A program made the translations under genes and the position numbers. The notes under the pieces are model-generated. The model made no database searches. It worked only from the letters and a program-made list of their open reading frames with translations, and had not been told where the DNA came from. Positions 1 to 7,152 of a DNA stretch of 8,915 bases are shown in pieces (the stretch's first letter is position 1; every line of letters begins with the position of its first letter). The DNA comes from Veillonella sp. (GTDB lineage: Bacteria; Bacillota; Negativicutes; Veillonellales; Veillonellaceae). The stretch is taken from positions 1 to 8,915 of the forward strand of contig JAIITD010000064.1 in assembly GCA_022737715.1 (NCBI GenBank). Direction: 5' to 3'.

Positions 1-117
1 GAAGATGTGTATGAACCATATTTGATGCAATTGGGATTTTTAGGTAGAACACCGCGGGGGCGTGTGGCTACAAAATTGGCTTATGATCATCTAGGTATTT
101 CACAAACAGGGAAATAA
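1..117 (+). CDS. ruvB: RuvB Holliday junction branch-migration helicase, C-terminal fragment (5' end outside window)
   Basis: Only the last 38 codons and the TAA stop are present, read in frame from base 1. The peptide contains EDVYEPYLMQLGFLGRTPRG followed by RVATKLAYDHLG. This matches the conserved C-terminal winged-helix domain of RuvB, where GFLxRTPRGR is a family signature and contributes to DNA binding. RuvB is the hexameric AAA+ motor that, with RuvA, drives branch migration of Holliday junctions in the cytoplasm. The AAA+ core (Walker A and B) lies upstream of the window. The stop is one base before the ATG of the next gene, so the two are probably cotranscribed and translationally coupled. 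Identity rests on a short but very characteristic tail. Confidence 0.93.
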   Translation, partial: EDVYEPYLMQLGFLGRTPRGRVATKLAYDHLGISQTGK

Positions 118-118
118 A

Positions 119-1714
119 ATGAAAAAGAAACAATTACCATTAATGATTATGACAACATTATTGTTAGGCATTCATAGTTTTGGAACTGTTGAGGCTGCAC
201 AGGTAGTAGGTAAATCGGGAACAAAACCTGTTGTAGCAAAATCTTCAACAGCGGTGACGGCAAAGGCGCCTGTGAAAGCTGTGCGTGGAACGATTGGTAA
301 ATCCACATTTAAACCGCTCGTTACAAAACCGGCGCCGAAGGTTACTACGTCTACGACTATTAGACCTAAAGTGACAGCATCGACAACTGTTAAACCTAAG
401 GTTAATGCACAATCAAGTGTAAAACCAAAGGTTACGACCGTAGCGAGTGCAAAACCAAAGGTTGCTAATACTACTGCTGTAAAACCGAAGGTTACAGCTT
501 CTGCTACAGCGTCTCGTGCAACGGCCGCGGTGGTGACGAAGAATCAAGTAGAACAAGCAACAACGCGCGTTCGTGTAGAAAACACACCGGACGTTCGCGT
601 TTTATTGGGCAGTCGACGTCAAGATGCATCCGTATCGAGTGCAAATGGCGTAACTGTTCTTACTAGCAATAATGATAAGGTTGGTAGTCATAAGGTTGTA
701 TCCGTAGGTGTACGGGGCAATAAGATTGCTGTGAATGGTAAAGCCCTTGATTCTGTTGTCACATTAAAGCCTACGAGTGGTGATATTTTTACCTTTGAAG
801 GCAAAGCATATCGAGGCGCTCTTACATTGCGGGCTAATAATGGAGCTATGATGGTTATCAACGCAGTTCCATTGGAATCATATCTATATGGTGTTGTTCC
901 ACAAGAGGCGATTCCTTCTTGGCCAGCAGCAGCCTTAGAAGCACAAGCTGTGGCGGCTCGTACGTATGCACTGCATACGATGGAGCAAAATAAAAATCAG
1001 CTCTATGATGTGAGCACTTCTACAGATCATCAAGTATATGGTGGTGTGAGCGGCGAAACACAAAGTACTACGGCTGCTGTTAATCATACTAAAGGCGTTG
1101 TTATGCTATATAACAATCGTCCTATCAATGCATTATTCCATTCTGATGGTGGTGGCTATACAGAGGACAGCGTCAATGTATGGGGCAATGATATTCCATA
1201 TTTGAAAGGTGTTAAAGACTTTTCAAATAGTAATTCTAGTGCGTCAAGTTGGACGGTATCCACAAGCCGTAGCGCTTTAGAGGGCAAGTTAAATGCTGCT
1301 AGTAAGGGCGTGGGTAAGTTGAAGAGCATTCAATTGACCCCATTGGGAAATCCTGGTAAGGCTACAGCCGACAGAGGCGTGTCTGGGCGTATCAAATCGG
1401 CGACCTTCGTCGGTACCGCTGGTAAGGTTACGGTAAGCGGCGATGATTTGCGGGGCATGTTAGGTTTGAAATCTACATTATTTGATTTTTATGTCAATCA
1501 AAATCCAGCAAGTTCAACCGGTAAATCGTATCATACTTTCACAGGTAAGAACGATACAGTGTACATTAAAGGTCATGGTTGGGGCCATGGTCTTGGTATG
1601 TCACAATGGGGCGCCGCTGAAATGGCAAAACGAGCTGGTGCAGGGGACACTAATTATTATCAAACAATTTTAAGACACTATTATAGTGGTATTACATTGA
1701 AGAAAATGTATTAA
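119..1714 (+). CDS. Exported SpoIID/LytB-domain protein with Lys/Pro repeat linker, probable peptidoglycan lytic enzyme
   Basis: A 531-residue protein. Residues 1-26 look like a Sec signal peptide: a KKK start, a hydrophobic core and a cut near VEA|A. Residues 27-70 are Lys/Thr/Ala-rich, and 71-130 are six tandem decapeptides centred on KPKV. The rest, from about residue 155, carries SpoIID/LytB features. These are VPLESYLYGVVPQE around 253-263, EAQAVAARTYA, a DHQVYGG segment, FHSDGGGYTE, and the C-terminal GHGWGHGLGMSQWGA at 485-499. SpoIID is a lytic transglycosylase acting on denuded glycan strands, and E263 is the likely counterpart of its essential Glu. There are no cysteines, so a Cys-ligated zinc site like the one I recall for C. 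difficile SpoIID is absent. AGGGAA lies just before the ATG. It sits between ruvB and queA. A role in vegetative wall remodelling or division is inferred, since Veillonella is not known to sporulate. Confidence 0.88.
   Translation: MKKKQLPLMIMTTLLLGIHSFGTVEAAQVVGKSGTKPVVAKSSTAVTAKAPVKAVRGTIGKSTFKPLVTKPAPKVTTSTTIRPKVTASTTVKPKVNAQSSVKPKVTTVASAKPKVANTTAVKPKVTASATASRATAAVVTKNQVEQATTRVRVENTPDVRVLLGSRRQDASVSSANGVTVLTSNNDKVGSHKVVSVGVRGNKIAVNGKALDSVVTLKPTSGDIFTFEGKAYRGALTLRANNGAMMVINAVPLESYLYGVVPQEAIPSWPAAALEAQAVAARTYALHTMEQNKNQLYDVSTSTDHQVYGGVSGETQSTTAAVNHTKGVVMLYNNRPINALFHSDGGGYTEDSVNVWGNDIPYLKGVKDFSNSNSSASSWTVSTSRSALEGKLNAASKGVGKLKSIQLTPLGNPGKATADRGVSGRIKSATFVGTAGKVTVSGDDLRGMLGLKSTLFDFYVNQNPASSTGKSYHTFTGKNDTVYIKGHGWGHGLGMSQWGAAEMAKRAGAGDTNYYQTILRHYYSGITLKKMY
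329..508 (+). repeat. In-frame 30-bp tandem repeat, six copies, encoding the KPKV decapeptide linker
   Basis: Six consecutive 10-residue units (residues 71-130 of the SpoIID-like protein) each carry a PKV core: PAPKVTTSTT, IRPKVTASTT, VKPKVNAQSS, VKPKVTTVAS, AKPKVANTTA and VKPKVTASAT. At DNA level the core AAACCNAAGGTT recurs with an exact 30-bp period, clearest at 391, 421, 451 and 481. The rest of each unit has diverged, which argues for selection on the peptide rather than a very recent expansion. The segment is predicted to be an extended basic linker between the signal peptide and the enzymatic domain. Confidence 0.9.
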
Positions 1715-1722
1715 GGATAAGA

Positions 1723-2748
1723 ATGAAAGTTACAGATTTTGATTATGATTTACCAGAGGAGCTTATTGCTCAACATCCTGTAGAGCCTCGCGACACATCG
1801 CGATTGCTTACATTGGATAAAATAACTGGTGAATATACACATAAAGCGCATTTTTACGATTTACTTGATGAATTACAAGCCGGAGATGTCCTCGTGTTTA
1901 ATAATACGAAGGTTATCCCAGCTCGATTATATGGTCAACGAGAGGGTTCCGGAGGCAAGGTGGAGGTTTTATTACTTACACCATGCGGAGAAAATCGTTG
2001 GGAATGTCTCGTTAAACCAGGTAAGAAATGTCCGATTGGACAGGTCATCGTGTTTGATGATCGTTTGAAAGCAACTGTGCTAGATAAAACCGATTTTGGA
2101 GGACGTATCGTAGAATTCACTTGTGATGGTGTATTTGATGATATTATTCAAGAAATTGGTGAAATGCCATTACCTCCTTATATTCATGAAAAACTTGAAG
2201 ATAAGGATCGCTATCAAACTGTGTATGCAAAGGAAAAAGGATCTGCTGCGGCTCCAACAGCGGGACTACACTTTACACCGGAACTATTAGAAAAAATTAA
2301 AGCTAAAGGTGTAGAGCTCGAGTTTGTTACCCTTCATGTTGGTTTAGGTACCTTTAGACCTGTATCGGTAGAAACTATTGAAGATCACGATATGCATAGT
2401 GAATTCTACAGCGTATCTGAAGATACAGCGCGCCGTATTAATGAAGCAAAATCTAAGGGTAAGCGTATTATTGCAGTAGGTACTACATCGATTCGCACCT
2501 TGGAATCCGCCTCTACTGATGATGGTATATTACATGCCACAAGTGGGTGGACAAAAATCTTTATCTATCCGGGCTATAAATTTAAGATGGTAGATGCATT
2601 GGTAACCAATTTCCATTTACCACAATCTACATTATTAATGCTCATTAGTGCACTAGCCGGTCGTGAACATTGTTTAGCAGCTTATAAAGAGGCTGTAAAA
2701 GAACGATATCGATTCTTTAGTTTTGGCGATGCCATGTTTATACGTTAG
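1723..2748 (+). CDS. queA: S-adenosylmethionine:tRNA ribosyltransferase-isomerase QueA
   Basis: QueA transfers and isomerises the ribosyl moiety of S-adenosylmethionine onto preQ1 in the tRNA wobble position to make epoxyqueuosine, the next-to-last step of queuosine synthesis. The 341-residue product has normal family length (E. coli about 356). Visible signatures are DFDYDLPEELIAQHP at the N-terminus, FNNTKVIPARL from residue 59, APTAGLHFT at 177-185, LHVGLGTFRPV, AVGTTSIRTLE and NFHLPQSTLLMLISA near the C-terminus. The ATG follows the upstream stop by 8 bp, and its AAGGA ribosome site (1713-1717) overlaps that stop, which suggests translational coupling. tgt, encoding the preceding enzyme of the pathway, follows 8 bp downstream. 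No preQ1 riboswitch is visible directly upstream, as expected for an internal operon gene. Confidence 0.97.
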   Translation: MKVTDFDYDLPEELIAQHPVEPRDTSRLLTLDKITGEYTHKAHFYDLLDELQAGDVLVFNNTKVIPARLYGQREGSGGKVEVLLLTPCGENRWECLVKPGKKCPIGQVIVFDDRLKATVLDKTDFGGRIVEFTCDGVFDDIIQEIGEMPLPPYIHEKLEDKDRYQTVYAKEKGSAAAPTAGLHFTPELLEKIKAKGVELEFVTLHVGLGTFRPVSVETIEDHDMHSEFYSVSEDTARRINEAKSKGKRIIAVGTTSIRTLESASTDDGILHATSGWTKIFIYPGYKFKMVDALVTNFHLPQSTLLMLISALAGREHCLAAYKEAVKERYRFFSFGDAMFIR

Positions 2749-2756
2749 GAGATTCT

Positions 2757-3872
2757 ATGCCGAGTATTACATATGAATTACAGAAAACCTGTCCTCATAC
2801 GGGTGCCCGTGCGGGTTTGTTACATACGCCACATGGCACGTATGAAACACCTATGTTTATGCCCGTTGGAACACAGGCGACAGTAAAAACGATGACGCCA
2901 GAAGAGTTAAAGGCCATTGGGTCACAAGTGATTTTAAGCAACACCTATCATTTGTTCTTAAGACCTGGCCCTGAGCTCGTAGAGGAAGCTGGTGGCCTTC
3001 ATAAATTTATGAATTGGGATCAAGCAATCCTTACGGATAGCGGTGGTTTCCAAGTATTCAGCTTAGGCGATATGCGTAAGATTACAGAGGAAGGCGTAAC
3101 ATTTAGATCTCATATCGATGGATCTAAACAATTTCTTTCCCCAGAGGTAGCAACCAAAGTACAGGAACAACTTGGTTCTGATATTGCGATGGCCTTTGAT
3201 GAATGTATTCCTTATCCTGCAGAACATGATTATGCGAAACGCTCTACAGCGCGTACTACGCGTTGGGCACATCGATGCCAAGAGGCTCGGCATGCTCATG
3301 ATAGACAAGGTATGTTCGGTATTGTGCAAGGTGGTATGTATAAGGATTTGCGCAAACAAAGTGCAGCTGAATTAGTGGCGATGGACTTTGAAGGATACAG
3401 TATTGGTGGTTTATCTGTAGGTGAACCACATGATTTGATGAATGAAATCCTCGAATATACAACACCTTTGTTGCCAACCAATAAAGCTCGCTATTTGATG
3501 GGCGTTGGTACAGCCGACTGTTTGGTAGAGGGTGTAGCACGTGGTATTGATATGTTTGACTGCGTATATCCTACACGCGTTGCTCGAAATGGAATGGCTA
3601 TGACGTGGCATGGAAGACTCAATATTCGAAATGCTCAATATGCACATGATTGGGGTCCTCTTGAAGAAGGTTGCCAATGTTATACATGTAAAAATTATTC
3701 TCGTGCGTACTTGCGTCATTTATATAAGGCAGAAGAAATTTTAGCATTGAGACTTGTTACATATCATAATTTATATTTCCTATTAGAGTTTATGCGTCAG
3801 ATGCGTAAAGCTATTTTAGAGGATCGATTCCCTCAATTTAGAATGCAGTTCTGGGATAATTTTAATAAATAA
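2757..3872 (+). CDS. tgt: Queuine/preQ1 tRNA-guanine transglycosylase Tgt
   Basis: Tgt exchanges guanine at position 34 of GUN-anticodon tRNAs (Asp, Asn, His, Tyr) for preQ1. The product then goes to QueA, encoded just upstream. The 371-residue protein keeps the catalytic set: D94 in TDSGGFQVFSLG as general acid/base, nucleophile D268 in DMFDCVYPTRVARNG, and the zinc ligands C306, C308, C311 and H337 (CQCYTC and TYHN). The zinc-ligand numbers coincide with those of the E. coli enzyme. IVQGG and GYSIGGLSVGEP form the substrate pocket. AGGAG (2747-2751), overlapping the queA stop, lies 5 nt before the ATG. No hairpin terminator is visible after the stop, so some readthrough into yajC is likely. 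Confidence 0.97.
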   Translation: MPSITYELQKTCPHTGARAGLLHTPHGTYETPMFMPVGTQATVKTMTPEELKAIGSQVILSNTYHLFLRPGPELVEEAGGLHKFMNWDQAILTDSGGFQVFSLGDMRKITEEGVTFRSHIDGSKQFLSPEVATKVQEQLGSDIAMAFDECIPYPAEHDYAKRSTARTTRWAHRCQEARHAHDRQGMFGIVQGGMYKDLRKQSAAELVAMDFEGYSIGGLSVGEPHDLMNEILEYTTPLLPTNKARYLMGVGTADCLVEGVARGIDMFDCVYPTRVARNGMAMTWHGRLNIRNAQYAHDWGPLEEGCQCYTCKNYSRAYLRHLYKAEEILALRLVTYHNLYFLLEFMRQMRKAILEDRFPQFRMQFWDNFNK

Positions 3873-3873
3873 T

Positions 3874-3901
3874 TTGGCATACTCGTAATAAATAATATAA
3901 A
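3874..3901 (+). promoter_or_regulatory. Candidate sigma70-type promoter A upstream of yajC
   Basis: TTGGCA (3874-3879), a 16-nt spacer and TATAAA (3896-3901) lie immediately after the tgt stop. Each hexamer matches the consensus at five of six positions. The surrounding DNA is very AT-rich, so chance matches are common. This may act together with promoter B or not at all. Confidence 0.38.
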
Positions 3902-3920
3902 AAAACTAGTCAAATTCATT

Positions 3921-3949
3921 TTGAATAGATATACTTATAAAGATAAGAT
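3921..3949 (+). promoter_or_regulatory. Candidate sigma70-type promoter B upstream of yajC
   Basis: TTGAAT (3921-3926), an exact 17-nt spacer and TAAGAT (3944-3949) would place the start site near 3956, giving a short leader before the yajC ribosome site. An 8-bp inverted repeat (AAATTCAT at 3912-3919, ATGAATTT at 3948-3955) brackets it. The 101-bp gap contrasts with the 1-8 bp gaps before it, which supports an internal promoter for the sec module. Confidence 0.42.
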
Positions 3950-3973
3950 GAATTTTAGTGAGGAGGATTACCC

Positions 3974-4264
3974 ATGGGTGATATCGAACAAATTTTACAA
4001 ACTAGCTGGCCGATTCTTTTAATGGTCGTAATTTTTTATTTCTTGTTGTGGCGTCCGCAAAAGAAGCAACAAAAAGAACGTGCTAATCTTTTAGGTAGCT
4101 TGAAAAAAGGTCAAAAAATTGTAACTATTGGTGGTATCTATGGCGAAATCATCGAACTTGATGATGAAAAAGTTAAGGTACAAGTAGCGGAAAAAGTAGA
4201 AATGACATTTGCTCGTACTGCTATCGCATCCGTAGTTTCTAAAAAAAATAAGGAAACTAAGTAA
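3974..4264 (+). CDS. yajC: YajC, SecDF-associated preprotein translocase subunit
   Basis: A 96-residue single-span membrane protein of typical YajC size. A short N-terminus (MGDIEQILQTSWP) precedes a hydrophobic helix at about residues 13-26. The conserved RPQKK motif follows at 27-31, then LKKGQKIVTIGGIYGEI, the hallmark of the cytoplasmic YajC domain, and a basic tail. YajC associates with SecD and SecF and modulates the SecYEG translocon. Its in vivo requirement is mild in E. coli. The ribosome site AGGAGG (3961-3966) lies 7 nt before the ATG and is among the strongest in the window, consistent with a fresh transcript start. The TAA stop overlaps the ATG of the next gene by one base. Confidence 0.95.
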   Translation: MGDIEQILQTSWPILLMVVIFYFLLWRPQKKQQKERANLLGSLKKGQKIVTIGGIYGEIIELDDEKVKVQVAEKVEMTFARTAIASVVSKKNKETK

Positions 4265-4830
4265 TGATAACAAAAGAAGCAGTGCGCCAGGCGTGCAAGT
4301 CCCAGCGCGCTGCTTTATCTATTGCAGATTGTGAATCTTGGGCACCTAAACTGTGTCACGAGATTGTTCAATTACCTCAGTATGAACAGGCACAATCGAT
4401 TATGGCCTATTTAGCGATGCCTAAAGAAGCCAATTTGGATGATGTTATAGAACATGCTTTACAGGCAGGTAAACGCGTTTATGTACCTGTTTGTACTGAT
4501 AAGACTACGATGATTGCTGTACGACTTCATAATCTTCACGATGTAGTACATGGCGTTCTAAATATCCGTGTCCCAAAGGAGCCCTATGAAATCATTAACC
4601 CTAAGGATATTGATTTGGTGTTAGTGCCCGGTGCCGGATTTGATCGACAAGGCGGTCGTATGGGAATGGGAAATGGTTATTATGATCGTTTTCTTAAGGA
4701 ACTTTCACCATCGAACTATATTGGTGTCGCATGGGAAGCACAAATTATGAAAAATCCAATTCCCATGGAACGGTATGATCAACGTATGTCCGCTATCGTT
4801 ACAGAACAGGGTGTAATTCATGTTATTTAG
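4264..4830 (+). CDS. 5-formyltetrahydrofolate cyclo-ligase (MTHFS / YgfA family)
   Basis: This enzyme uses ATP to convert 5-formyltetrahydrofolate to 5,10-methenyltetrahydrofolate, returning a storage or inhibitory folate to one-carbon metabolism in the cytoplasm. The 188-residue product has usual family length. It carries the diagnostic C-terminal motif LVPGAGFDRQGGRMGMGNGYYDRF at about residues 120-143 (usual form VPGxAFDxxGxRLGxGxGYYDR), plus an N-terminal basic helix and an IMAYLAMPKEANLD segment. The motif reads GMGNGYYD, where many homologues have GYGGGYYD. The gene overlaps yajC by one base (TAATG), with AAGGA at 4250-4254 as ribosome site, and ends 15 bp before secD. It is therefore embedded in the sec transcript. 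The E. coli homologue is ygfA/fau. I see no clear functional link to secretion. Confidence 0.93.
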   Translation: MITKEAVRQACKSQRAALSIADCESWAPKLCHEIVQLPQYEQAQSIMAYLAMPKEANLDDVIEHALQAGKRVYVPVCTDKTTMIAVRLHNLHDVVHGVLNIRVPKEPYEIINPKDIDLVLVPGAGFDRQGGRMGMGNGYYDRFLKELSPSNYIGVAWEAQIMKNPIPMERYDQRMSAIVTEQGVIHVI

Positions 4831-4845
4831 AAGGGAGCAACGATT

Positions 4846-6120
4846 TTGAAAGGCAAGGCTATAGTTAAATTCTTAGTCGTTATTGCTGCAATTATTGGTT
4901 GTTTTGCGTATTTTATTGGACCTCTAGCCGGTTCATTAAAACAAGGCCTTGATTTGCAAGGTGGTACGCATATTGTACTAGAAGCAGAGGATACTGAGCA
5001 TGGTACAGCTGATAATGATGCGGTAGAACGAGCAAAACAAATTCTTGAACGACGCATTAATGAAATGGGGTTGTCCGAACCTATTGTACAACGGGAAGGG
5101 GCAAAACGTATTATCATTGAATTACCAGGTGTTAAAGATCCTGATGAGGCAATGAAACGTATCGGTAAAACAGCGGTCCTTGAATTTAAAAATGAAAAAG
5201 GCGAAACTGTTATGACCGGTGATGACCTTAAAGATGCAAAAGAGGAAATGGGTCAAAACAAACAACCTCTAGTTGCTATTGAGCTTAGTGATGAAGGGGC
5301 AAAGAAATTTGCTGATTTAACATCTAAAAATATCGGTCGTCATATTTCCATCACTCTTGATGGTGAAGTATTAACAAATCCTGTAGTACAACAAGCTATT
5401 ACGGGTGGTAAGGCTACTATTTCTGGTAGTAAGTCCTTAGATGAAGCTAAAGATTTGGCAATTTTATTACGTTCTGGTGCATTACCTGTAAAAATTAATG
5501 TCCTTGAAGTGCGTACGGTAGGTCCTTCTTTGGGTCAAGATTCAAAGGATAAATCAGTAGTAGCATTTGGTGCTGGTATTGCCATGATCATGGTATTCTT
5601 ACTATTGCTTTATCGTTTATCCGGCTTTGTTGCCAATGTAGCATTACTTGTATATGTTATGTTATTACTTCTCGTGTTAGGTAAAGGTTTTAATGCAACT
5701 ATGACCTTGCCGGGCATTGCGGGTATTATCTTGTCTATGGGTGTTGCGGTAGATGCGAACATCCTGATTTTCGAACGTTTTAAGGAAGAGGTTTTCTCCG
5801 GTAAATCCATGCGTGTTGCCATGGAAGCAGGCTTTAAACGTGCTCTTTCTACAATCACTGATGCGAACGTATCCGTTATCATCACAGCTGGTATCTTGAC
5901 TGTATTAGGCTCTGGTCCAGTAAGAGGCTTTGCTATCAGCTTGGGAGTAGGTGTTGTTGTAAGTATGTTTACGGCAATTACTGTCAGTCATTTCTTGCTT
6001 CGCCTATTAATTGATTGCAACTTTACTAATCATCCATTCTGGTTTGGTGCTAATATCTCACCAAGCAAGAGCTCTGATGATTTTGCACCAAAATCTTTGA
6101 AAGGAGGTAAGCGCAAATGA
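4846..6120 (+). CDS. secD: SecD, protein translocase accessory subunit (TTG start)
   Basis: SecD works with SecF in the inner membrane to pull translocated proteins outward using the proton gradient. The 424-residue protein has an N-terminal TM helix (about 7-25), the conserved GLDLQGG at 34-40, an extracytoplasmic domain to about 235, then five hydrophobic segments to about 395 and a basic tail ending GGKRK. GVAVDANILIFERFKEE includes D303, the counterpart of the TM4 proton-pathway Asp (E. coli D519). It is much shorter than E. coli SecD (615), mainly in the external domain, resembling the compact SecD of many non-proteobacteria. The start is TTG at 4846, supported by AAGGGAG (4831-4837) 8 nt upstream. 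The stop overlaps the secF start by 4 bp (ATGA). Confidence 0.96.
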   Translation: MKGKAIVKFLVVIAAIIGCFAYFIGPLAGSLKQGLDLQGGTHIVLEAEDTEHGTADNDAVERAKQILERRINEMGLSEPIVQREGAKRIIIELPGVKDPDEAMKRIGKTAVLEFKNEKGETVMTGDDLKDAKEEMGQNKQPLVAIELSDEGAKKFADLTSKNIGRHISITLDGEVLTNPVVQQAITGGKATISGSKSLDEAKDLAILLRSGALPVKINVLEVRTVGPSLGQDSKDKSVVAFGAGIAMIMVFLLLLYRLSGFVANVALLVYVMLLLLVLGKGFNATMTLPGIAGIILSMGVAVDANILIFERFKEEVFSGKSMRVAMEAGFKRALSTITDANVSVIITAGILTVLGSGPVRGFAISLGVGVVVSMFTAITVSHFLLRLLIDCNFTNHPFWFGANISPSKSSDDFAPKSLKGGKRK

Positions 6121-7007
6121 GTTTCAACGTAATTAGACATCATCGTTGGTGGTTTGTGATTTCCTCCATTCTAGTCATTATTAGTTTGATTTCTATTTTT
6201 ACAAAAGGCTTTAACTTTGGTATTGACTATACTGGTGGTACCATTGTAGAGGTTCAATTCACTAAACCTGTTGAAGTTAGCCAAGTTCGTGATGTATTAA
6301 AAACATTCGACCTTGAAAATGCGCAAATTCAATTGTCTGGGGATACTGCAGAAACCGCAGGGGAAGATGTTATGATTCGTACTCGTAACTTGGAACCTAG
6401 TGAAAGTGCGGCTGTAGTAGAAAAATTGAATAGCGATATCGGTGAAAATACAGTAAAACGTATTGAAACCGTAGGTGCTGTTATCGGTTCTGAAGTAACA
6501 CAACATGCGTTATTGAATCTTGTTATCGCCTTTGCTGTATTGGCACTCTATATTTCTTATCGTTTTGAATATAGAATAGCTGTATCTGCATTGACTGCTA
6601 TTTTCCATGATTTGATTATGGTATTAGGTGTGTTCTCTTTCTTCCAATTAGAAATCGATGCATCTTTTTTGGCAGCCATCTTAACCGTAGTAGGTTATTC
6701 CATGAACGAATCAGTAGTTATCTTTGACCGCGTTCGTGAAAACGCTCATACTCATAAACGTACTGATACATTTGAAGACTTGGCGAATGCTTCTATTGCG
6801 CAAAGTATTCATCGTAGTATCTATACATTAGCGACTGTAATGTTTGCCTGCGTATCTCTATTCGTATTTGGTGGTGATACGACGAAAAACTTCGCTCTTT
6901 GTATGATTATTGGTTTCGCCAGTGGTGCATACTCCTCCATTTGTGTCGCTACATCTTTATGGGTACTTTGGAAAAATAGAAATAAGAATGACATTCGCAA
7001 TCAATAA
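6117..7007 (+). CDS. secF: SecF, protein translocase accessory subunit
   Basis: SecF is the partner of SecD in proton-driven late translocation. At 296 residues it has normal length: TM1 at about 11-29, FGIDYTGGTIVEV from residue 34, an external domain to about 125, then five TM helices and a short basic C-terminus. The family motif reads GYSMNESVVIFDRVREN, with E198 where E. coli has D213 and T. thermophilus SecDF has D637. The paired Arg is kept as R233 (E. coli R247) in SIHRSIYTL. One extra residue lies between them (35 versus 34). AGGAGG (6102-6107), inside the end of secD, gives a strong ribosome site. The ATGA overlap implies coupled translation and equal stoichiometry. A terminator follows 24 bp after the stop. 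Confidence 0.96.
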   Translation: MSFNVIRHHRWWFVISSILVIISLISIFTKGFNFGIDYTGGTIVEVQFTKPVEVSQVRDVLKTFDLENAQIQLSGDTAETAGEDVMIRTRNLEPSESAAVVEKLNSDIGENTVKRIETVGAVIGSEVTQHALLNLVIAFAVLALYISYRFEYRIAVSALTAIFHDLIMVLGVFSFFQLEIDASFLAAILTVVGYSMNESVVIFDRVRENAHTHKRTDTFEDLANASIAQSIHRSIYTLATVMFACVSLFVFGGDTTKNFALCMIIGFASGAYSSICVATSLWVLWKNRNKNDIRNQ

Positions 7008-7031
7008 TTTGATTGTTATAATGAAAGCTAT

Positions 7032-7065
7032 AAACCCTAATCGCATTTATGCGATTGGGGTTTTT
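7032..7065 (+). terminator. Rho-independent terminator of the sec operon
   Basis: A 14-bp stem (7032-7045 with 7050-7063) has only one wobble pair, closes on a TTTA loop and runs into T residues to 7065. It lies 24 bp after the secF stop and before the next promoter. It is a textbook intrinsic terminator ending the ruvB-to-secF block. Confidence 0.93.
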
Positions 7066-7083
7066 GCGTTATTAGTGAAAGCA

Positions 7084-7112
7084 TTGTGATTCATAGAAAA
7101 ATAACATACAAT
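7084..7112 (+). promoter_or_regulatory. Sigma70-type promoter of the MFS transporter gene
   Basis: TTGTGA (7084-7089), a 17-nt spacer and TACAAT (7107-7112) predict a start near 7119, about 34 nt before the GTG start codon. It lies directly after the sec terminator, so the transporter appears to be an independent unit. No operator-like repeat is obvious. Confidence 0.6.
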
Positions 7113-7152
7113 AGATGCTATACATAGAGTTTTAGGTAGAAAGAGTGATACA

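Noticed and set aside
329..508. 30-bp periodic repeat that might look like a small CRISPR array
   Set aside because: The repeats are contiguous, imperfect and in frame inside a coding sequence, with no unique spacers and no cas genes nearby.
1482..1673. 63-codon plus-strand frame inside the spoIID-like gene
   Set aside because: It overlaps the conserved GHGWGHG coding region in another frame and shows no family features.
1715..1722. preQ1 riboswitch in front of queA
   Set aside because: Only 8 bp separate queA from the upstream gene, leaving no room for an aptamer, and none is apparent in the end of that gene.
3063..3719. Several overlapping minus-strand reading frames of 61-102 codons inside tgt
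   Set aside because: They lie opposite a fully conserved tgt gene, have no recognisable domains and lack convincing start signals. They are shadows of the real frame.
7017..7022. TATAAT after secF as a possible extra promoter
   Set aside because: The only matching -35 (TTCGCA at 6994) is weak and lies within secF, and any transcript would run straight into the terminator at 7032.
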